DNA of 33,264 nt from positions 1-33,264 of the forward strand of contig JAPKZH010000297.1 of assembly GCA_026393905.1 (NCBI GenBank), in the 5' to 3' direction. The stretch is from Candidatus Aminicenantota bacterium. Lineage in GTDB: Bacteria; Acidobacteriota; Aminicenantia; Aminicenantales; UBA4085. Under the pieces are notes generated by a model that ran no database searches, was not told the origin of the DNA, and saw only the letters and a list, made by a program, of their open reading frames with translations. Positions within the stretch are counted from its first letter, which is position 1. Every line of letters starts with the position of its first letter. The translations under genes were made by a program, and so were the position numbers. Below are positions 23,185-32,277 of this stretch, piece after piece.

Positions 23185-23472
23185 ATGATTGCCGTCAAGC
23201 CTGCCGGCCGGAAGCCGTTCCGGTCCCTGCTTTTTCTTTTCCTGCTCGTTCTCTTCTGCACAACCGTTATCTTTCATGATTATTTCTGCAGCGATCACCT
23301 CCACGAGCTCTGCAGCCCTCTTCATTCCTTCTATGACCATCCAGAGTCTTTTGAAGCCGGCTCTTTTTTTGGCAGTCTGCCGCCCCGAACGTACCTGCCT
23401 TCCCCCGACGAAAAAATCCATCCTGATGAGTTCATAAACAATATTTTCCACCCCCCCGATCTTCTTTCCTGA
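23185..23472 (+). CDS. Small His/Cys-rich membrane-anchored or exported protein leading the metal-efflux operon
   Basis: 95 residues: a basic start, one hydrophobic segment (SLLFLFLLVLFCTTVIF, about residues 14-30) and then a segment dense in possible metal ligands (HDYFCSDHLHELCSPLHSFYDH), followed by a Pro-rich tail. No family is recognised with certainty; position and composition recall CzcI or DUF2946-type small periplasmic metal-binding proteins that precede efflux genes. Support for being real: the first ATG after a good promoter, in the same direction as the operon, 52 bp before the TolC-like gene. Against: no visible ribosome site, and an antisense ORF of similar length overlaps it. 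Confidence 0.5.
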   Translation: MIAVKPAGRKPFRSLLFLFLLVLFCTTVIFHDYFCSDHLHELCSPLHSFYDHPESFEAGSFFGSLPPRTYLPSPDEKIHPDEFINNIFHPPDLLS

Positions 23473-23524
23473 AAACCTCTCTCATCCACCCCTTCTTCCA
23501 GGTGTCTTTGTATGGAGGTTCGAT

Positions 23525-24760
23525 GTGAAAAGAATCCTATTTTTTATTCTTCTTTTAAGCGTGTATGCTCTCCCGGTCGTATTGGGCCAGGACGGCCTGA
23601 CCTTGGAGCGGGCTGTGAGCATGGCCCTCAGGCAAAATCCCGATATCGCGGCCGTCGAGAAGGAACTCGCCCGATCCCAGGGCAAACGGCTGCAAATGGA
23701 AGCCATCCCCGACCCTGAAATCGCGTTCAGCGAAGAGGGCATCGCCTTCGGCAAAACAGGCAAGGCCGCCTCCGGGGAGAGAGAGATCAGTTTCGGCATC
23801 CAGCAGAACCTCGAATTTCCTGGAAAACGGTCGCTCCGGGGGAAAATCGGGAAATATGGAGAGGACATCGCCTCTTTGGACCTCGAACAGACCCGGATGA
23901 TCATCCGGGCCAGAGTCAAAAGGGCCTACTACAAAGCCAAGCTCACGGAGCGGACGATCGCGGCCCTGGAAAAAACGTCCTCTCTTCTCGACCAGCTGAT
24001 CGAGACCATCACCATCCGTTATCAGGCAGGGGCGGCCGCTTACAGCGACGTCCTCAGGGCCAAAGTGGAAAAGGCCAGGCTTCAGAACCGGGTCCTTGAG
24101 GAACGAAAAGCCTGGACGGAGAATAGCGCCGAACTGAACCTGCTCCTCGGCAGGAATGGGGACGAGCCCCTGAACCTGCTCACGGACATCGCCTATGTCC
24201 CTTTTGATAAAAGCCTTCCTCAGTTCAAAGACGCGGCGTTGTCATCCAGGCCGGCCTTGAAAATCATGGGCTTGAGACTCGATCAGGCCGAAGCAGGCCT
24301 GAAGCTGGCGAACATGAATCGTCTGCCGGATTTTTCCCTTGGGCTTTTTTCCCCGAGCTTGAGAGGCGGGGCTTGGGGGTTCGCCCTCAGCTTTTCCGTG
24401 CCCTTGTACTGGTGGAAAAAGCAAAAAGGAGAGCTCCTGGAAGCCCAGGCCGACAGGGATATCAGCCGGATTGAGTCGGGAGCCCGGCAGAGGAGAATCC
24501 TGGCCCGGATCGATGCCGCCTATGCGTCCGTCAAGACGGCAGAGGAACAGGTCAAGGTTTTCGAGCAAAAACTCCTGGGTGAAATGGAGGATGAGCTCAA
24601 GATCAGCCTCGAATATTACCAGTACGGAAAGATGGAACCCTTCAGTCTTCTCGACCTCTACAGGACCTATACCACAACCAAGGTGGAACATTTAAAGGCC
24701 GTCTACCTTTATCTCGTTTCTTTGGCCGACCTGGAAATCGCCGGCGAAGAAAGGGAATAG
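23525..24760 (+). CDS. Outer-membrane efflux channel (TolC/CusC-CzcC family)
   Basis: A 411-residue outer-membrane factor. The start is the GTG at 23525 with GGAGG upstream; it opens a signal peptide (KRILFFILLLSVYALPVVLG). The body shows the two-fold outer-membrane efflux repeat with long helical heptads, for example LTLERAVSMALRQNPDIAAVEKEL near the N-terminus and LRLDQAEAGLKLANMNRLPD after the mid-point, and the characteristic YQAGAAAYSDVLRA and YQYGKMEPFSLLDLYRTY segments. It should form a trimer with the adaptor and RND pump encoded next, completing a tripartite exporter across both membranes. Confidence 0.92.
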   Translation: MKRILFFILLLSVYALPVVLGQDGLTLERAVSMALRQNPDIAAVEKELARSQGKRLQMEAIPDPEIAFSEEGIAFGKTGKAASGEREISFGIQQNLEFPGKRSLRGKIGKYGEDIASLDLEQTRMIIRARVKRAYYKAKLTERTIAALEKTSSLLDQLIETITIRYQAGAAAYSDVLRAKVEKARLQNRVLEERKAWTENSAELNLLLGRNGDEPLNLLTDIAYVPFDKSLPQFKDAALSSRPALKIMGLRLDQAEAGLKLANMNRLPDFSLGLFSPSLRGGAWGFALSFSVPLYWWKKQKGELLEAQADRDISRIESGARQRRILARIDAAYASVKTAEEQVKVFEQKLLGEMEDELKISLEYYQYGKMEPFSLLDLYRTYTTTKVEHLKAVYLYLVSLADLEIAGEERE

Positions 24761-24771
24761 CGGAGGAGAAC

Positions 24772-25890
24772 ATGAGAAAGATAAAAATCTTCATTCCGGT
24801 TTTGACCGTCATGATCTTCGCCCTGGTTTTTCAAAGCTGTAAAAACACCGGCACCGGCGATGCCGAATCGGCGGCGAACGAAGAAGCGGCCCCGAACACC
24901 GTGACGCTCACGGCGGAAGCGCTAAAGACGGCCGGCATCAAGGTCGAGCCCGTCCAGTTCAGGCCGGCGGCTCAAAAAATAAGGGTCGTCGGAGACATCC
25001 AATTCAATGCCAAGAAATATGCCCACATCACCTCCCGCGCCTCGGGACGCATCGAAGACATTCTGGCTTTCCCCGGAGACAAGGTGAAGCAGGGGCAGCC
25101 GCTCCTCAACCTCTACAGCCCCGACTTTCTTTCGCTGCAGGCGGAACTCGTCCAGGCTTCGGAGCGCTGGAAGAGGCTCAAGGGAGACGACGGAGAGCAG
25201 GCCACCGCCCGCGCCCTTTTCGAATCCGTGAAGCGCAAGCTCACTCTACTCAATGTCGCGGACGAAGAACTGGCGGAGATCGAAAGGGCCCGTACGATCC
25301 GGCCGCTTCTCGCCGTCCGGGCGCCTTTTTCCGGAAGCATCATCGAAGGCTCGGCCGTCGCCGGCGATTATGTGGAGCTCGGCGGAAGCCTTTTCAAAAT
25401 CGCCGACCTCTCGTCGCTCTGGGCCTGTGTCCACATCTACGAGAAAGACCTGTCGTTGGTCCGGCCCGGGTCGAGCGTCATCATCCGCGTCGGCGCTCTT
25501 CCCGGGGAGGAATTCCGCGGCAGCCTTCTCCTTGTCGGAGACGTGGTCGACGAAAAGACGCGCACGATCGAAGGGCGGGTCGAGGTCTCCAACCTGACGG
25601 GGAAACTCAAGCCCGGGATGTATATCGAGGCGGACATCATTTCGCCGGTCGAACGGAAAGCCCTCTTTATTCCCGGAGCCGCCGTCCAGGATCATGAGAA
25701 TAAAAAAGTCGTCTTTATCCGCACCGGAGAAAATATGTTTTCCCTCAGGGAAGTGACGACGGGGAGAGCATCGGACGGCCTTGTGGAAATTACGGGCGGC
25801 CTGAAAGAAGGGGAGAGCGTCGTCACCGGCGGGAGCTTCCTTCTCAAATCCGAGATGTTGAAGAAAAGCCTGGGAGAAGAAAAACCGTGA
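24772..25890 (+). CDS. RND efflux periplasmic adaptor, lipoprotein (CusB/CzcB family)
   Basis: A 372-residue membrane-fusion protein. The N-terminus (IFIPVLTVMIFALVFQSCKN) is a lipoprotein signal with Cys at about residue 23. The biotinyl-lipoyl half-motifs are SRASGRIEDILAFPGDKVKQ and APFSGSIIEGSAVAGDYVE, flanking a short helical hairpin; beta-barrel (GSSVIIRVGALPGEEF) and membrane-proximal domains (IPGAAVQDHENKKVVFIR) follow. It links the RND pump to the outer-membrane channel and may hand over metal. GGAGGAG precedes the ATG, and the stop overlaps the next start (GTGA). No long Met- or His-rich metal-binding extension is seen. Confidence 0.93.
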   Translation: MRKIKIFIPVLTVMIFALVFQSCKNTGTGDAESAANEEAAPNTVTLTAEALKTAGIKVEPVQFRPAAQKIRVVGDIQFNAKKYAHITSRASGRIEDILAFPGDKVKQGQPLLNLYSPDFLSLQAELVQASERWKRLKGDDGEQATARALFESVKRKLTLLNVADEELAEIERARTIRPLLAVRAPFSGSIIEGSAVAGDYVELGGSLFKIADLSSLWACVHIYEKDLSLVRPGSSVIIRVGALPGEEFRGSLLLVGDVVDEKTRTIEGRVEVSNLTGKLKPGMYIEADIISPVERKALFIPGAAVQDHENKKVVFIRTGENMFSLREVTTGRASDGLVEITGGLKEGESVVTGGSFLLKSEMLKKSLGEEKP

Positions 25891-28800
25891 TCGAAAACAT
25901 CATTTCCTTCACTTTGAAGCAACGTCTGCTCATCGTCATCTGCGTCCTCCTCCTGGTGGGCCTGGGCGTTTATTCCTTCCTGAAGCTCCCCATCGACGCC
26001 TTTCCGGACGTCACCAACATCCAGGTCGAGGTCCTCTCGACGGCCCAGGGTCTATCGCCGCTCGAAGTGGAAAAATTCGTCACCTACCCCATCGAAATGG
26101 CCATGCGCGGGCTTCCCCGGCTGAACCAGCTGCGGTCCGTCTCAAAGTTCGGGCTCTCGGTGGTCACCGTCGTTTTTGAAGACGGCGTGGACATCTATTT
26201 CGCCCGGCAACTCGTGCTCGAACGGCTGACCGAAGCCAAGGAAAAGGTACCGGAGGGCGTCAGCATTTCTATGGGACCCGTGGCCACGGCCATGGGGGAA
26301 ATTTACCAGTATACCCTGGAAGGTCTCGAGCCTCAGGACGAAAAGGAAAAAATCCGCTATTTGACCGAGCTCCGGACGATCCAGGACTGGGTGTTGAGCC
26401 CGATCCTCAAGTCCATCCCCAACGTGAACGAGGTCAATTCGTTCGGGGGATACATCAAGCAATATCAAGTCGTCGTCGATCCCGGTCAACTACAGAAATT
26501 CGATGTCTCCCTCGGCGACGTGGCGGACGCTCTGAAGCGCAACAACGTGAATGTCGGCGGCAACGTCCTCCAGAGCTACTCCCAACAGTACTTGATCCGG
26601 GGCATCGGGCTTTTGCAGACCGAGGAGGACATCCGCAATATCGTCTTGAGATCCGAGAATGGCGTTCCCGTCATCATCCGGGACGTCGCCGGAGTCCAGG
26701 TCGGGCAGGCCGTTCGCCAGGGCGCGTCGATCAAAGACGGCTACGGCGAAACGGTCGGCGGCGTCGTGATGATGCTCCGGGGCAGCAACAGCCGGGAAGT
26801 CGTCAAGCTTGTCGAAGAGCGGGTCGATGAGATTAACGCCGGCAGCATCCTGCCCGCCGGCATCAAGATCAAGCCCTACTACAAAAGGTCGGATATCGTC
26901 AGGAACAGCGTCCACACCGTGACCGAAGCTCTGATCATCGGCGCGCTCTTTGTCGTCTTTGTCCTCTATCTTTTTCTGAGGAGCTTTCGGGGCGCCTTCA
27001 TCGTCATCCTGGCTCTTCCCCTTTCCGCGCTTTTCACATTCATCATCATGCGGCAGTCCGGGCTCTCGGCCAACCTGATGTCCCTGGGCGGGCTGGCCAT
27101 CTCGATCGGCATGATCATCGACGCCACGATCATCCAGGTGGAGAACGTCCAGCGTCACCTTTCGGAAATCCCGGCGGGGGCAACGAAATTATCCACGGTC
27201 TTCAAATCCGTGCTCGAGGTCCGCAAGCCCAGTATCTTCGGCGAACTCATCATCGCCCTGACCTTTATCCCGATCATGACCCTCCAGGGCATCGAAGGCA
27301 AGATGTTTTCGCCCCTGGCCTTCACGGTGGCCATTGCCCTTTTCGCATCGCTCATCCTCTCCATCCTGGTCATCCCCGTCTTTTGCCTCCTCTTCCTCAA
27401 AGCCAAGAAAGAAAAGACCAGCCTCCTTGTCCGGGGCGCAAAAAGCCTCTATCTCCCCGTCCTGCGCTGGAGCCTGAGGCACAAGACGACCGTCCTCCTC
27501 ATGGCGGCCGCCCTGCTGGCAGGGTCGCTCTGTCTCATCCCCAGGCTGGGGACCGAGTTTATGCCGATCATGGACGAGGGGGCTTTCGATATGGACATCC
27601 AATTCCTCCCCGGCATATCGCTCCAGGAATCGCTGGAGATGTCCAAAAAGGTCGAGCAGAAGCTCATGGAGTTCGAGGAGCTCCAGACGATCGTCGGCAA
27701 AACCGGCCAGACCGGCATCGCCATTGAAGCCAGGGGTGTGGAAAAAACCGGCTACGTCGGGATGCTCAAGCCGCGCTCCGAGTGGAAAAATGCGAAAACA
27801 CGGGAAGAGCTGACGAACAAGATGCGCCAGGCCGTTTCCTCGATTCCCGGGATGGCTTTTTCGTTCAGCCAGCCCATCGCCTGCCGGATCGATGAGCTTG
27901 TGGCGGGAACCAAGGCCCAGCTCATCATCAAGCTTTTCGGAGAAAACCTGGAGACGCTCAAGAGCACAGCGGATGAGATCGCCGGGATCCTGGCGAAGAT
28001 CCGCGGCACCAGGGACTTGGTCGTAGAGAGCATCGCCGGTCAGCCCTATATTTCCATCAAGATCGACCGGGCCAGGATCTCGCGCTTCGGGATCAACGTC
28101 GATGATGTCCAGTCCATGGTCGAGACGGCCGTCGGCGGAAAGTCCGTCACACAGCTTTTCGAAGGGGAAAAATATTTCGACGTCGTGCTGAGGTTTCCGG
28201 AAGAAAAAAGGAATTCGCCGGAGGCCATCGGAAACATCCTTGTCGTTTCGCCCCGGGGCCAGAAAATTCCCCTGAACCAGCTGACGGACATCTACTCGTC
28301 GCAAGGGCCCGTCCAGATCAGCCGGGAATCCGGCCTCCGGAGGATCGGCGTCGAATGCAACATCTCGGGAAGGGACATGGGCGGCTTCGTGGCCGAGGCC
28401 AAGAGCCGGATCCAGAAAAATGTAAAACTTCAGCCAGGCTATTTCCTCACCTGGGGCGGCCAGTTCGAAAACCAGCAGCGGGCGATGAAGCGGCTGATGA
28501 TCATCGTCCCCGCGACGGTCGGGCTGATCTTTTTCCTGCTGTTTTTAACGTTCAGCTCTCTACGGCTGGCGGCCCTCGTCATCCTGAACCTGCCCTTCGC
28601 CTTGATCGGGGGTGTTCTCTCGTTGTTTTTGGCCGGCCTTTACCTGTCCGTCCCGGCCTCGGTCGGCTTCATCGCCCTGTTCGGGATCGCCGTGCTGAAC
28701 GGCGTCGTCCTCGTTTCTTACATCAACCAGATCCGCGAGGAGGGGCTGAGCGTCAAAGAGGCGGTCCTCAAGGGGTGCGAACACCGGCTCAGGCCCGTCC

Positions 28801-28991
28801 TGATGACCGCCTCGATTACGATCTTCAGCCTGATCCCCATGCTGTTCGCGTCCGGGCCGGGGTCTGAGGTCCAGCGTCCCCTGGCCGTTGTCGTGGTCGG
28901 CGGCCTCTTCACCTCGACATTATTGACGCTCTTGGTTCTCCCGGCATTATACAGTTGGGTCGCTCCGAAGCAAAATCAAAGCGGCAACTAA
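25887..28991 (+). CDS. Heavy-metal RND efflux pump (CusA/CzcA family)
   Basis: A 1034-residue inner-membrane proton antiporter. It has twelve expected helices in two halves with two large periplasmic loops. The N-terminus (FTLKQRLLIVICVLLLVGLG, PIDAFPDVTNIQVEV) and the TM4 region ISIGMIIDATIIQVEN are typical of the HME branch. The TM4 pattern has a single Asp as in CusA (copper/silver) rather than the DFG...DGA of CzcA. Yet the periplasmic segment CRIDELVAGTKAQLIIKLFG has Glu where CusA carries a Met, as in divalent-cation pumps. Metal specificity is therefore undecided. It begins with GTG overlapping the adaptor stop (GTGA) and is the last gene of the operon. Confidence 0.95.
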   Translation: MIENIISFTLKQRLLIVICVLLLVGLGVYSFLKLPIDAFPDVTNIQVEVLSTAQGLSPLEVEKFVTYPIEMAMRGLPRLNQLRSVSKFGLSVVTVVFEDGVDIYFARQLVLERLTEAKEKVPEGVSISMGPVATAMGEIYQYTLEGLEPQDEKEKIRYLTELRTIQDWVLSPILKSIPNVNEVNSFGGYIKQYQVVVDPGQLQKFDVSLGDVADALKRNNVNVGGNVLQSYSQQYLIRGIGLLQTEEDIRNIVLRSENGVPVIIRDVAGVQVGQAVRQGASIKDGYGETVGGVVMMLRGSNSREVVKLVEERVDEINAGSILPAGIKIKPYYKRSDIVRNSVHTVTEALIIGALFVVFVLYLFLRSFRGAFIVILALPLSALFTFIIMRQSGLSANLMSLGGLAISIGMIIDATIIQVENVQRHLSEIPAGATKLSTVFKSVLEVRKPSIFGELIIALTFIPIMTLQGIEGKMFSPLAFTVAIALFASLILSILVIPVFCLLFLKAKKEKTSLLVRGAKSLYLPVLRWSLRHKTTVLLMAAALLAGSLCLIPRLGTEFMPIMDEGAFDMDIQFLPGISLQESLEMSKKVEQKLMEFEELQTIVGKTGQTGIAIEARGVEKTGYVGMLKPRSEWKNAKTREELTNKMRQAVSSIPGMAFSFSQPIACRIDELVAGTKAQLIIKLFGENLETLKSTADEIAGILAKIRGTRDLVVESIAGQPYISIKIDRARISRFGINVDDVQSMVETAVGGKSVTQLFEGEKYFDVVLRFPEEKRNSPEAIGNILVVSPRGQKIPLNQLTDIYSSQGPVQISRESGLRRIGVECNISGRDMGGFVAEAKSRIQKNVKLQPGYFLTWGGQFENQQRAMKRLMIIVPATVGLIFFLLFLTFSSLRLAALVILNLPFALIGGVLSLFLAGLYLSVPASVGFIALFGIAVLNGVVLVSYINQIREEGLSVKEAVLKGCEHRLRPVLMTASITIFSLIPMLFASGPGSEVQRPLAVVVVGGLFTSTLLTLLVLPALYSWVAPKQNQSGN

Positions 28992-29022
28992 TACAAACGT
29001 AATAAATAAAGTGACAATGTAT

Positions 29023-29042
29023 GGGCGGCGCTTAGGCCGCCC
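29023..29042. terminator. GC-rich hairpin after the metal-efflux operon
   Basis: GGGCGGC-GCTTAG-GCCGCCC forms a perfect 7-bp stem about 30 bp after the pump stop. No T-run follows directly, so it is at best a weak or factor-assisted terminator between two convergent operons. The rest of 28992-29148 shows nothing gene-like. Confidence 0.35.
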
Positions 29043-29148
29043 GAACGGGGATGTCATTTTAATTATTACGTTGATATTAGCTCGATAGAAAGCCCCGTGC
29101 AGAATGGAAGATAAGAATAGATAGAACCTATCGCTCGAGATTCTTGGC

Positions 29149-32100
29149 TCAGCTTGAAGAGCCAAAAGTCGGCTGGGGATGTTCGGCAACCGCAGGATGC
29201 GGGATATCCACGGGCCGGGTTTTTTTCTTGAACAGCTTGTCGGCGATAACGTAAAAGGAAGGGACGACGACCAGGCTCAAGGCCGTGGACAGGACCAGCC
29301 CGCCGATGACGCCGATGGCCATGGGCATCCGGATCTCCGACCCCGGCCCGAGCCCGAGGGCCGGCGGGATGGCCGCCATCATCGTCGCCGTCGCCGGCAT
29401 CAGAATCGGCCTCAACCGGATGGGCCCCGCTTTTTCCATCGCTTCCCTGGCCCCGAATCCCTGGGCCTTGAAATTGTTGGCGTAATCGACCAGGATGATG
29501 GAATTCTTCTTGACGATGCCCATCAGGAGCAGAAGCCCGATCATGCTGAAGATGTTTAGGCTCTGGCCGGTGATCAAGAGAGCAAAGGCGGCCCCGGCGA
29601 TAGACAGGGGAAGAATGGTAATGATCGTTATGGGGTCTTTATAAGAATTGAACTGGGAGGCCAGGATCATATAGGCGATGGCGATCCCCAGGAACAGGGC
29701 GAACAGCAAGCTGCTCATGGATTCGCGGAAGGCCACGCTCGCCCCTCCGAGCACGATGCGGTTTCCGACCGGCAGGTCCCCGGCCAAGCTCTCGACGAGC
29801 TTGATCGCTTCATCCTGGGCATGGCCGGGAGCGACATTGGCGTAGACCGTAATGGCCCGTTCCCGGTCGCGGCTGGTGATGGCCTGGAGCGCGGGCAGCT
29901 CCTCGTAGGTCACCAGCGAGGACAGCGGGACAAGCTCTCCGGACCGTGTCCGCACCCGCAGCCTGGCGATGTCTTCCGGCCGGGACCTCTGGCTTGCCAG
30001 AAGTTTCAGGCGGACATCGATCCGACGTCCTCCCGAACTGTATTTGCCTACCCGCACGCCTCCGATTAAAGCATTAAGGGTCGTCGCCACTTCGTCGACC
30101 GAGACGCCGAGATCGGCCGCCACGGCCCGGTCGGGCGTTACGCGGAGCTCCGGCATTCCCAACTGGTAGTCCGTGTCCAAATCGACGACGACGCCGCTTT
30201 CCCTTAGCTTGCCCATGACGTTTTGGCTCAGAGAAATAAGCTGGTCCCAGTTCGAGCCCCGGACAGAAAACTCGACCGGGAATCCCCGCTGGGCCGTAAA
30301 GCCCTGCTGGGATAGGTCCTGGATGACCGCCCGTACGCCCGGGATAGAGTTCAGGTTCCTGCGCAACTCGGCCGAAATTTGGGCTTGGCTCATGCGCTTG
30401 CTGGGAGGGACCAGGGTGACGTTCATATTTCCCGAATTGACCCCGCCTCCGAAGCCGCCGATAAAAGTGAACATCTGCTCGACTTCGGGCCGCGCCGCAA
30501 CGATGCTTTCGCATTTTGTCATCAGCTTGTCCGTTTCCAGGAGACCCGAACCGACCGCGGTTTGGATACGGATCGACATCCGGCTCAGGTCCTGGGAAGG
30601 AACGAATTCGCTCGGCATGAGGCGCAGGACGGCCAAGGCGGCTACGAAGAGAAGAGCGCCCAGGACAAGGATCAGCCCGGGACGCCGGAGGCTGCGGCCC
30701 AAGACCTTGGAATAGGTCCTTTCCAGCCAACGAAAGCTATTGTCGACGACAAGCCCGAGACGGCTCCGGCCCTCGCGGGATGTTTTCAAAAATTGGGAAC
30801 AGCGGGCCGGGGCCAACGTTACGGCCTCGACATAGGACAGGAGAACGGCCAGGCAAAGAGTGATGCCGAATTGGAGGAAGAACCGTCCGATGATGCCCTT
30901 GACAAAGACGACGGGGACAAAGATCGCCACGACTGCCAGCGTCGCCGCCAAAGCGGCGAAGGCGATCTCCTTGGTCCCCTCCAAGGCGGCCTTGACGAGC
31001 CCTTTTCCTCCTTCGCGGTGGCGGAAGATATTCTCCATGACCATGATGGCGTCGTCGACAACGATGCCGACGGCCAAGGCCAATCCGAGCAGTGTAAAGG
31101 TATTGAAGGTGAATCCCAAAAAATAAATGATGGCGATCGTCCCCATCAGGGACATCGGTATGGCCAGGATGACGTTGAGGGTGCTGGAAAAAGAGCCGAG
31201 GAACATCCAGCAAATCAGGGCGGTCAGGATGACGGAGAGGACGAGTTCGAACTGGATTTCCTTGACCGAATCCTCGATGAATTTTGTCGAGTCGAAGACA
31301 ACGTTGATGCTCATGCCCTGGGGCATGGTCTTGCGGAAGCCGTCGAGGGTTTTGCGGACCGACTTGGCCACGGCCACGGCGTTGGCCCCGCGCTGTTTTC
31401 TGACGCTGATCCCCTGGGCTTGAACGCCGTTGACCCGGGCCATCCGGCGGACATCGTCAAAGCCGTCTTCGACCAGCGACACGTCGCTTAAATAGATGGG
31501 GCTTTCACTGACCTCGCGGACGACGATGTGTTTCAGGGTTTCGATATCGATGGCCTCGCCCAGGACGCGGACATTGACTTCCCTGCCCCTGGTTTCCAAA
31601 CGGCCGGCGGGGAGCTCGACGTGCTCGCGCTGGAGGGCCTGGATGACGTCCCTGACAGTCAAGCCCTTTTCATCGAGCTTCGTCGCGTCCAGCCAGACGC
31701 GGACGTTGCGGTCCTGGACGCCCATCACCGAGATCTCGCCCACCCCGGGAATGGTCTGGAGTTTTTCTTTCAGGTTATACTGGATATAATCGCTGAGGAT
31801 GCGGGCGGGGAACGGGCCGACCAAGGAAATCATCATGATCGGCTGGTCTTCCGGATTGGATTTGGAGATGGTCGGAGGATCGACATCCCTAGGCAGCGAC
31901 CGCTGGGCCTGGGAGACCTTGGCCTGGACATCCTGCATGGCGACATCGACGTCCCTCGACAGCTCCATTTCGACTGTGATGTTCGCCGACCCCATCCGTG
32001 AGTTCGAAGTCAGGCTCCGGACGCCTTCGACCTGGCTCAAGGATTCTTCCAGGACTTCGACGATATCATTCTCGACGACTTCGGGCGCCGCGCCCGGCCA

Positions 32101-32250
32101 GCTCACGGAAACCGAGATGTTGGGAAAATCGACATCCGGGAACTGGCTGATTCCGATCCGGGATGCGGCCACAATCCCGAAGACGATGGTGGCGGCCATG
32201 AGCATCCAGGCAAGGACGGGCTTTTTTACGCATACTTCCGTAAGATTCAT
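29149..32250 (-). CDS. HAE1-type RND multidrug efflux pump (AcrB/MexB-like)
   Basis: A 1033-residue inner-membrane transporter of the hydrophobe/amphiphile branch. It begins MNLTEVCVKKPVLAWMLM with ISQFPDVDFPNISVSVSWPGA after TM1. TM4 carries VGIVVDDAIMVMEN, the Asp pair of the proton relay, and TM10 has GIVKKNSIILVDYANN with the relay Lys. NPEDQPIMMISL marks the porter domain. Substrates are not predictable; this subgroup is often annotated for drugs, solvents or lipids. The tail is basic then Pro-rich. It lies 27 bp after its adaptor gene, with AGAGGAG before the ATG, and converges on the metal-efflux operon. Confidence 0.95.
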   Translation of the reverse strand: MNLTEVCVKKPVLAWMLMAATIVFGIVAASRIGISQFPDVDFPNISVSVSWPGAAPEVVENDIVEVLEESLSQVEGVRSLTSNSRMGSANITVEMELSRDVDVAMQDVQAKVSQAQRSLPRDVDPPTISKSNPEDQPIMMISLVGPFPARILSDYIQYNLKEKLQTIPGVGEISVMGVQDRNVRVWLDATKLDEKGLTVRDVIQALQREHVELPAGRLETRGREVNVRVLGEAIDIETLKHIVVREVSESPIYLSDVSLVEDGFDDVRRMARVNGVQAQGISVRKQRGANAVAVAKSVRKTLDGFRKTMPQGMSINVVFDSTKFIEDSVKEIQFELVLSVILTALICWMFLGSFSSTLNVILAIPMSLMGTIAIIYFLGFTFNTFTLLGLALAVGIVVDDAIMVMENIFRHREGGKGLVKAALEGTKEIAFAALAATLAVVAIFVPVVFVKGIIGRFFLQFGITLCLAVLLSYVEAVTLAPARCSQFLKTSREGRSRLGLVVDNSFRWLERTYSKVLGRSLRRPGLILVLGALLFVAALAVLRLMPSEFVPSQDLSRMSIRIQTAVGSGLLETDKLMTKCESIVAARPEVEQMFTFIGGFGGGVNSGNMNVTLVPPSKRMSQAQISAELRRNLNSIPGVRAVIQDLSQQGFTAQRGFPVEFSVRGSNWDQLISLSQNVMGKLRESGVVVDLDTDYQLGMPELRVTPDRAVAADLGVSVDEVATTLNALIGGVRVGKYSSGGRRIDVRLKLLASQRSRPEDIARLRVRTRSGELVPLSSLVTYEELPALQAITSRDRERAITVYANVAPGHAQDEAIKLVESLAGDLPVGNRIVLGGASVAFRESMSSLLFALFLGIAIAYMILASQFNSYKDPITIITILPLSIAGAAFALLITGQSLNIFSMIGLLLLMGIVKKNSIILVDYANNFKAQGFGAREAMEKAGPIRLRPILMPATATMMAAIPPALGLGPGSEIRMPMAIGVIGGLVLSTALSLVVVPSFYVIADKLFKKKTRPVDIPHPAVAEHPQPTFGSSS

Positions 32251-32277
32251 GATTGGACTCCTCTAAGAATCCATCTT

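Noticed and set aside
23113-23451. 112-residue minus-strand ORF opposite the small His/Cys-rich gene
   Set aside because: It has no ribosome site, covers the divergent promoters, and lacks family features; the plus-strand frame has the promoter and the operon context.
27189-28304. 371-residue minus-strand ORF inside the metal pump
   Set aside because: Antisense to a well-conserved RND gene; composition (Asp/Gly/His-rich) is typical of a shadow.
28947-29189. 80-residue minus-strand ORF between the two efflux operons
   Set aside because: It overlaps the ends of both pump genes and has no ribosome site; the hydrophobic stretch is the complement of the pump's last helix.
30379-31491. 370-residue plus-strand ORF inside the HAE1 pump
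   Set aside because: Antisense to conserved RND domains, with no family features.
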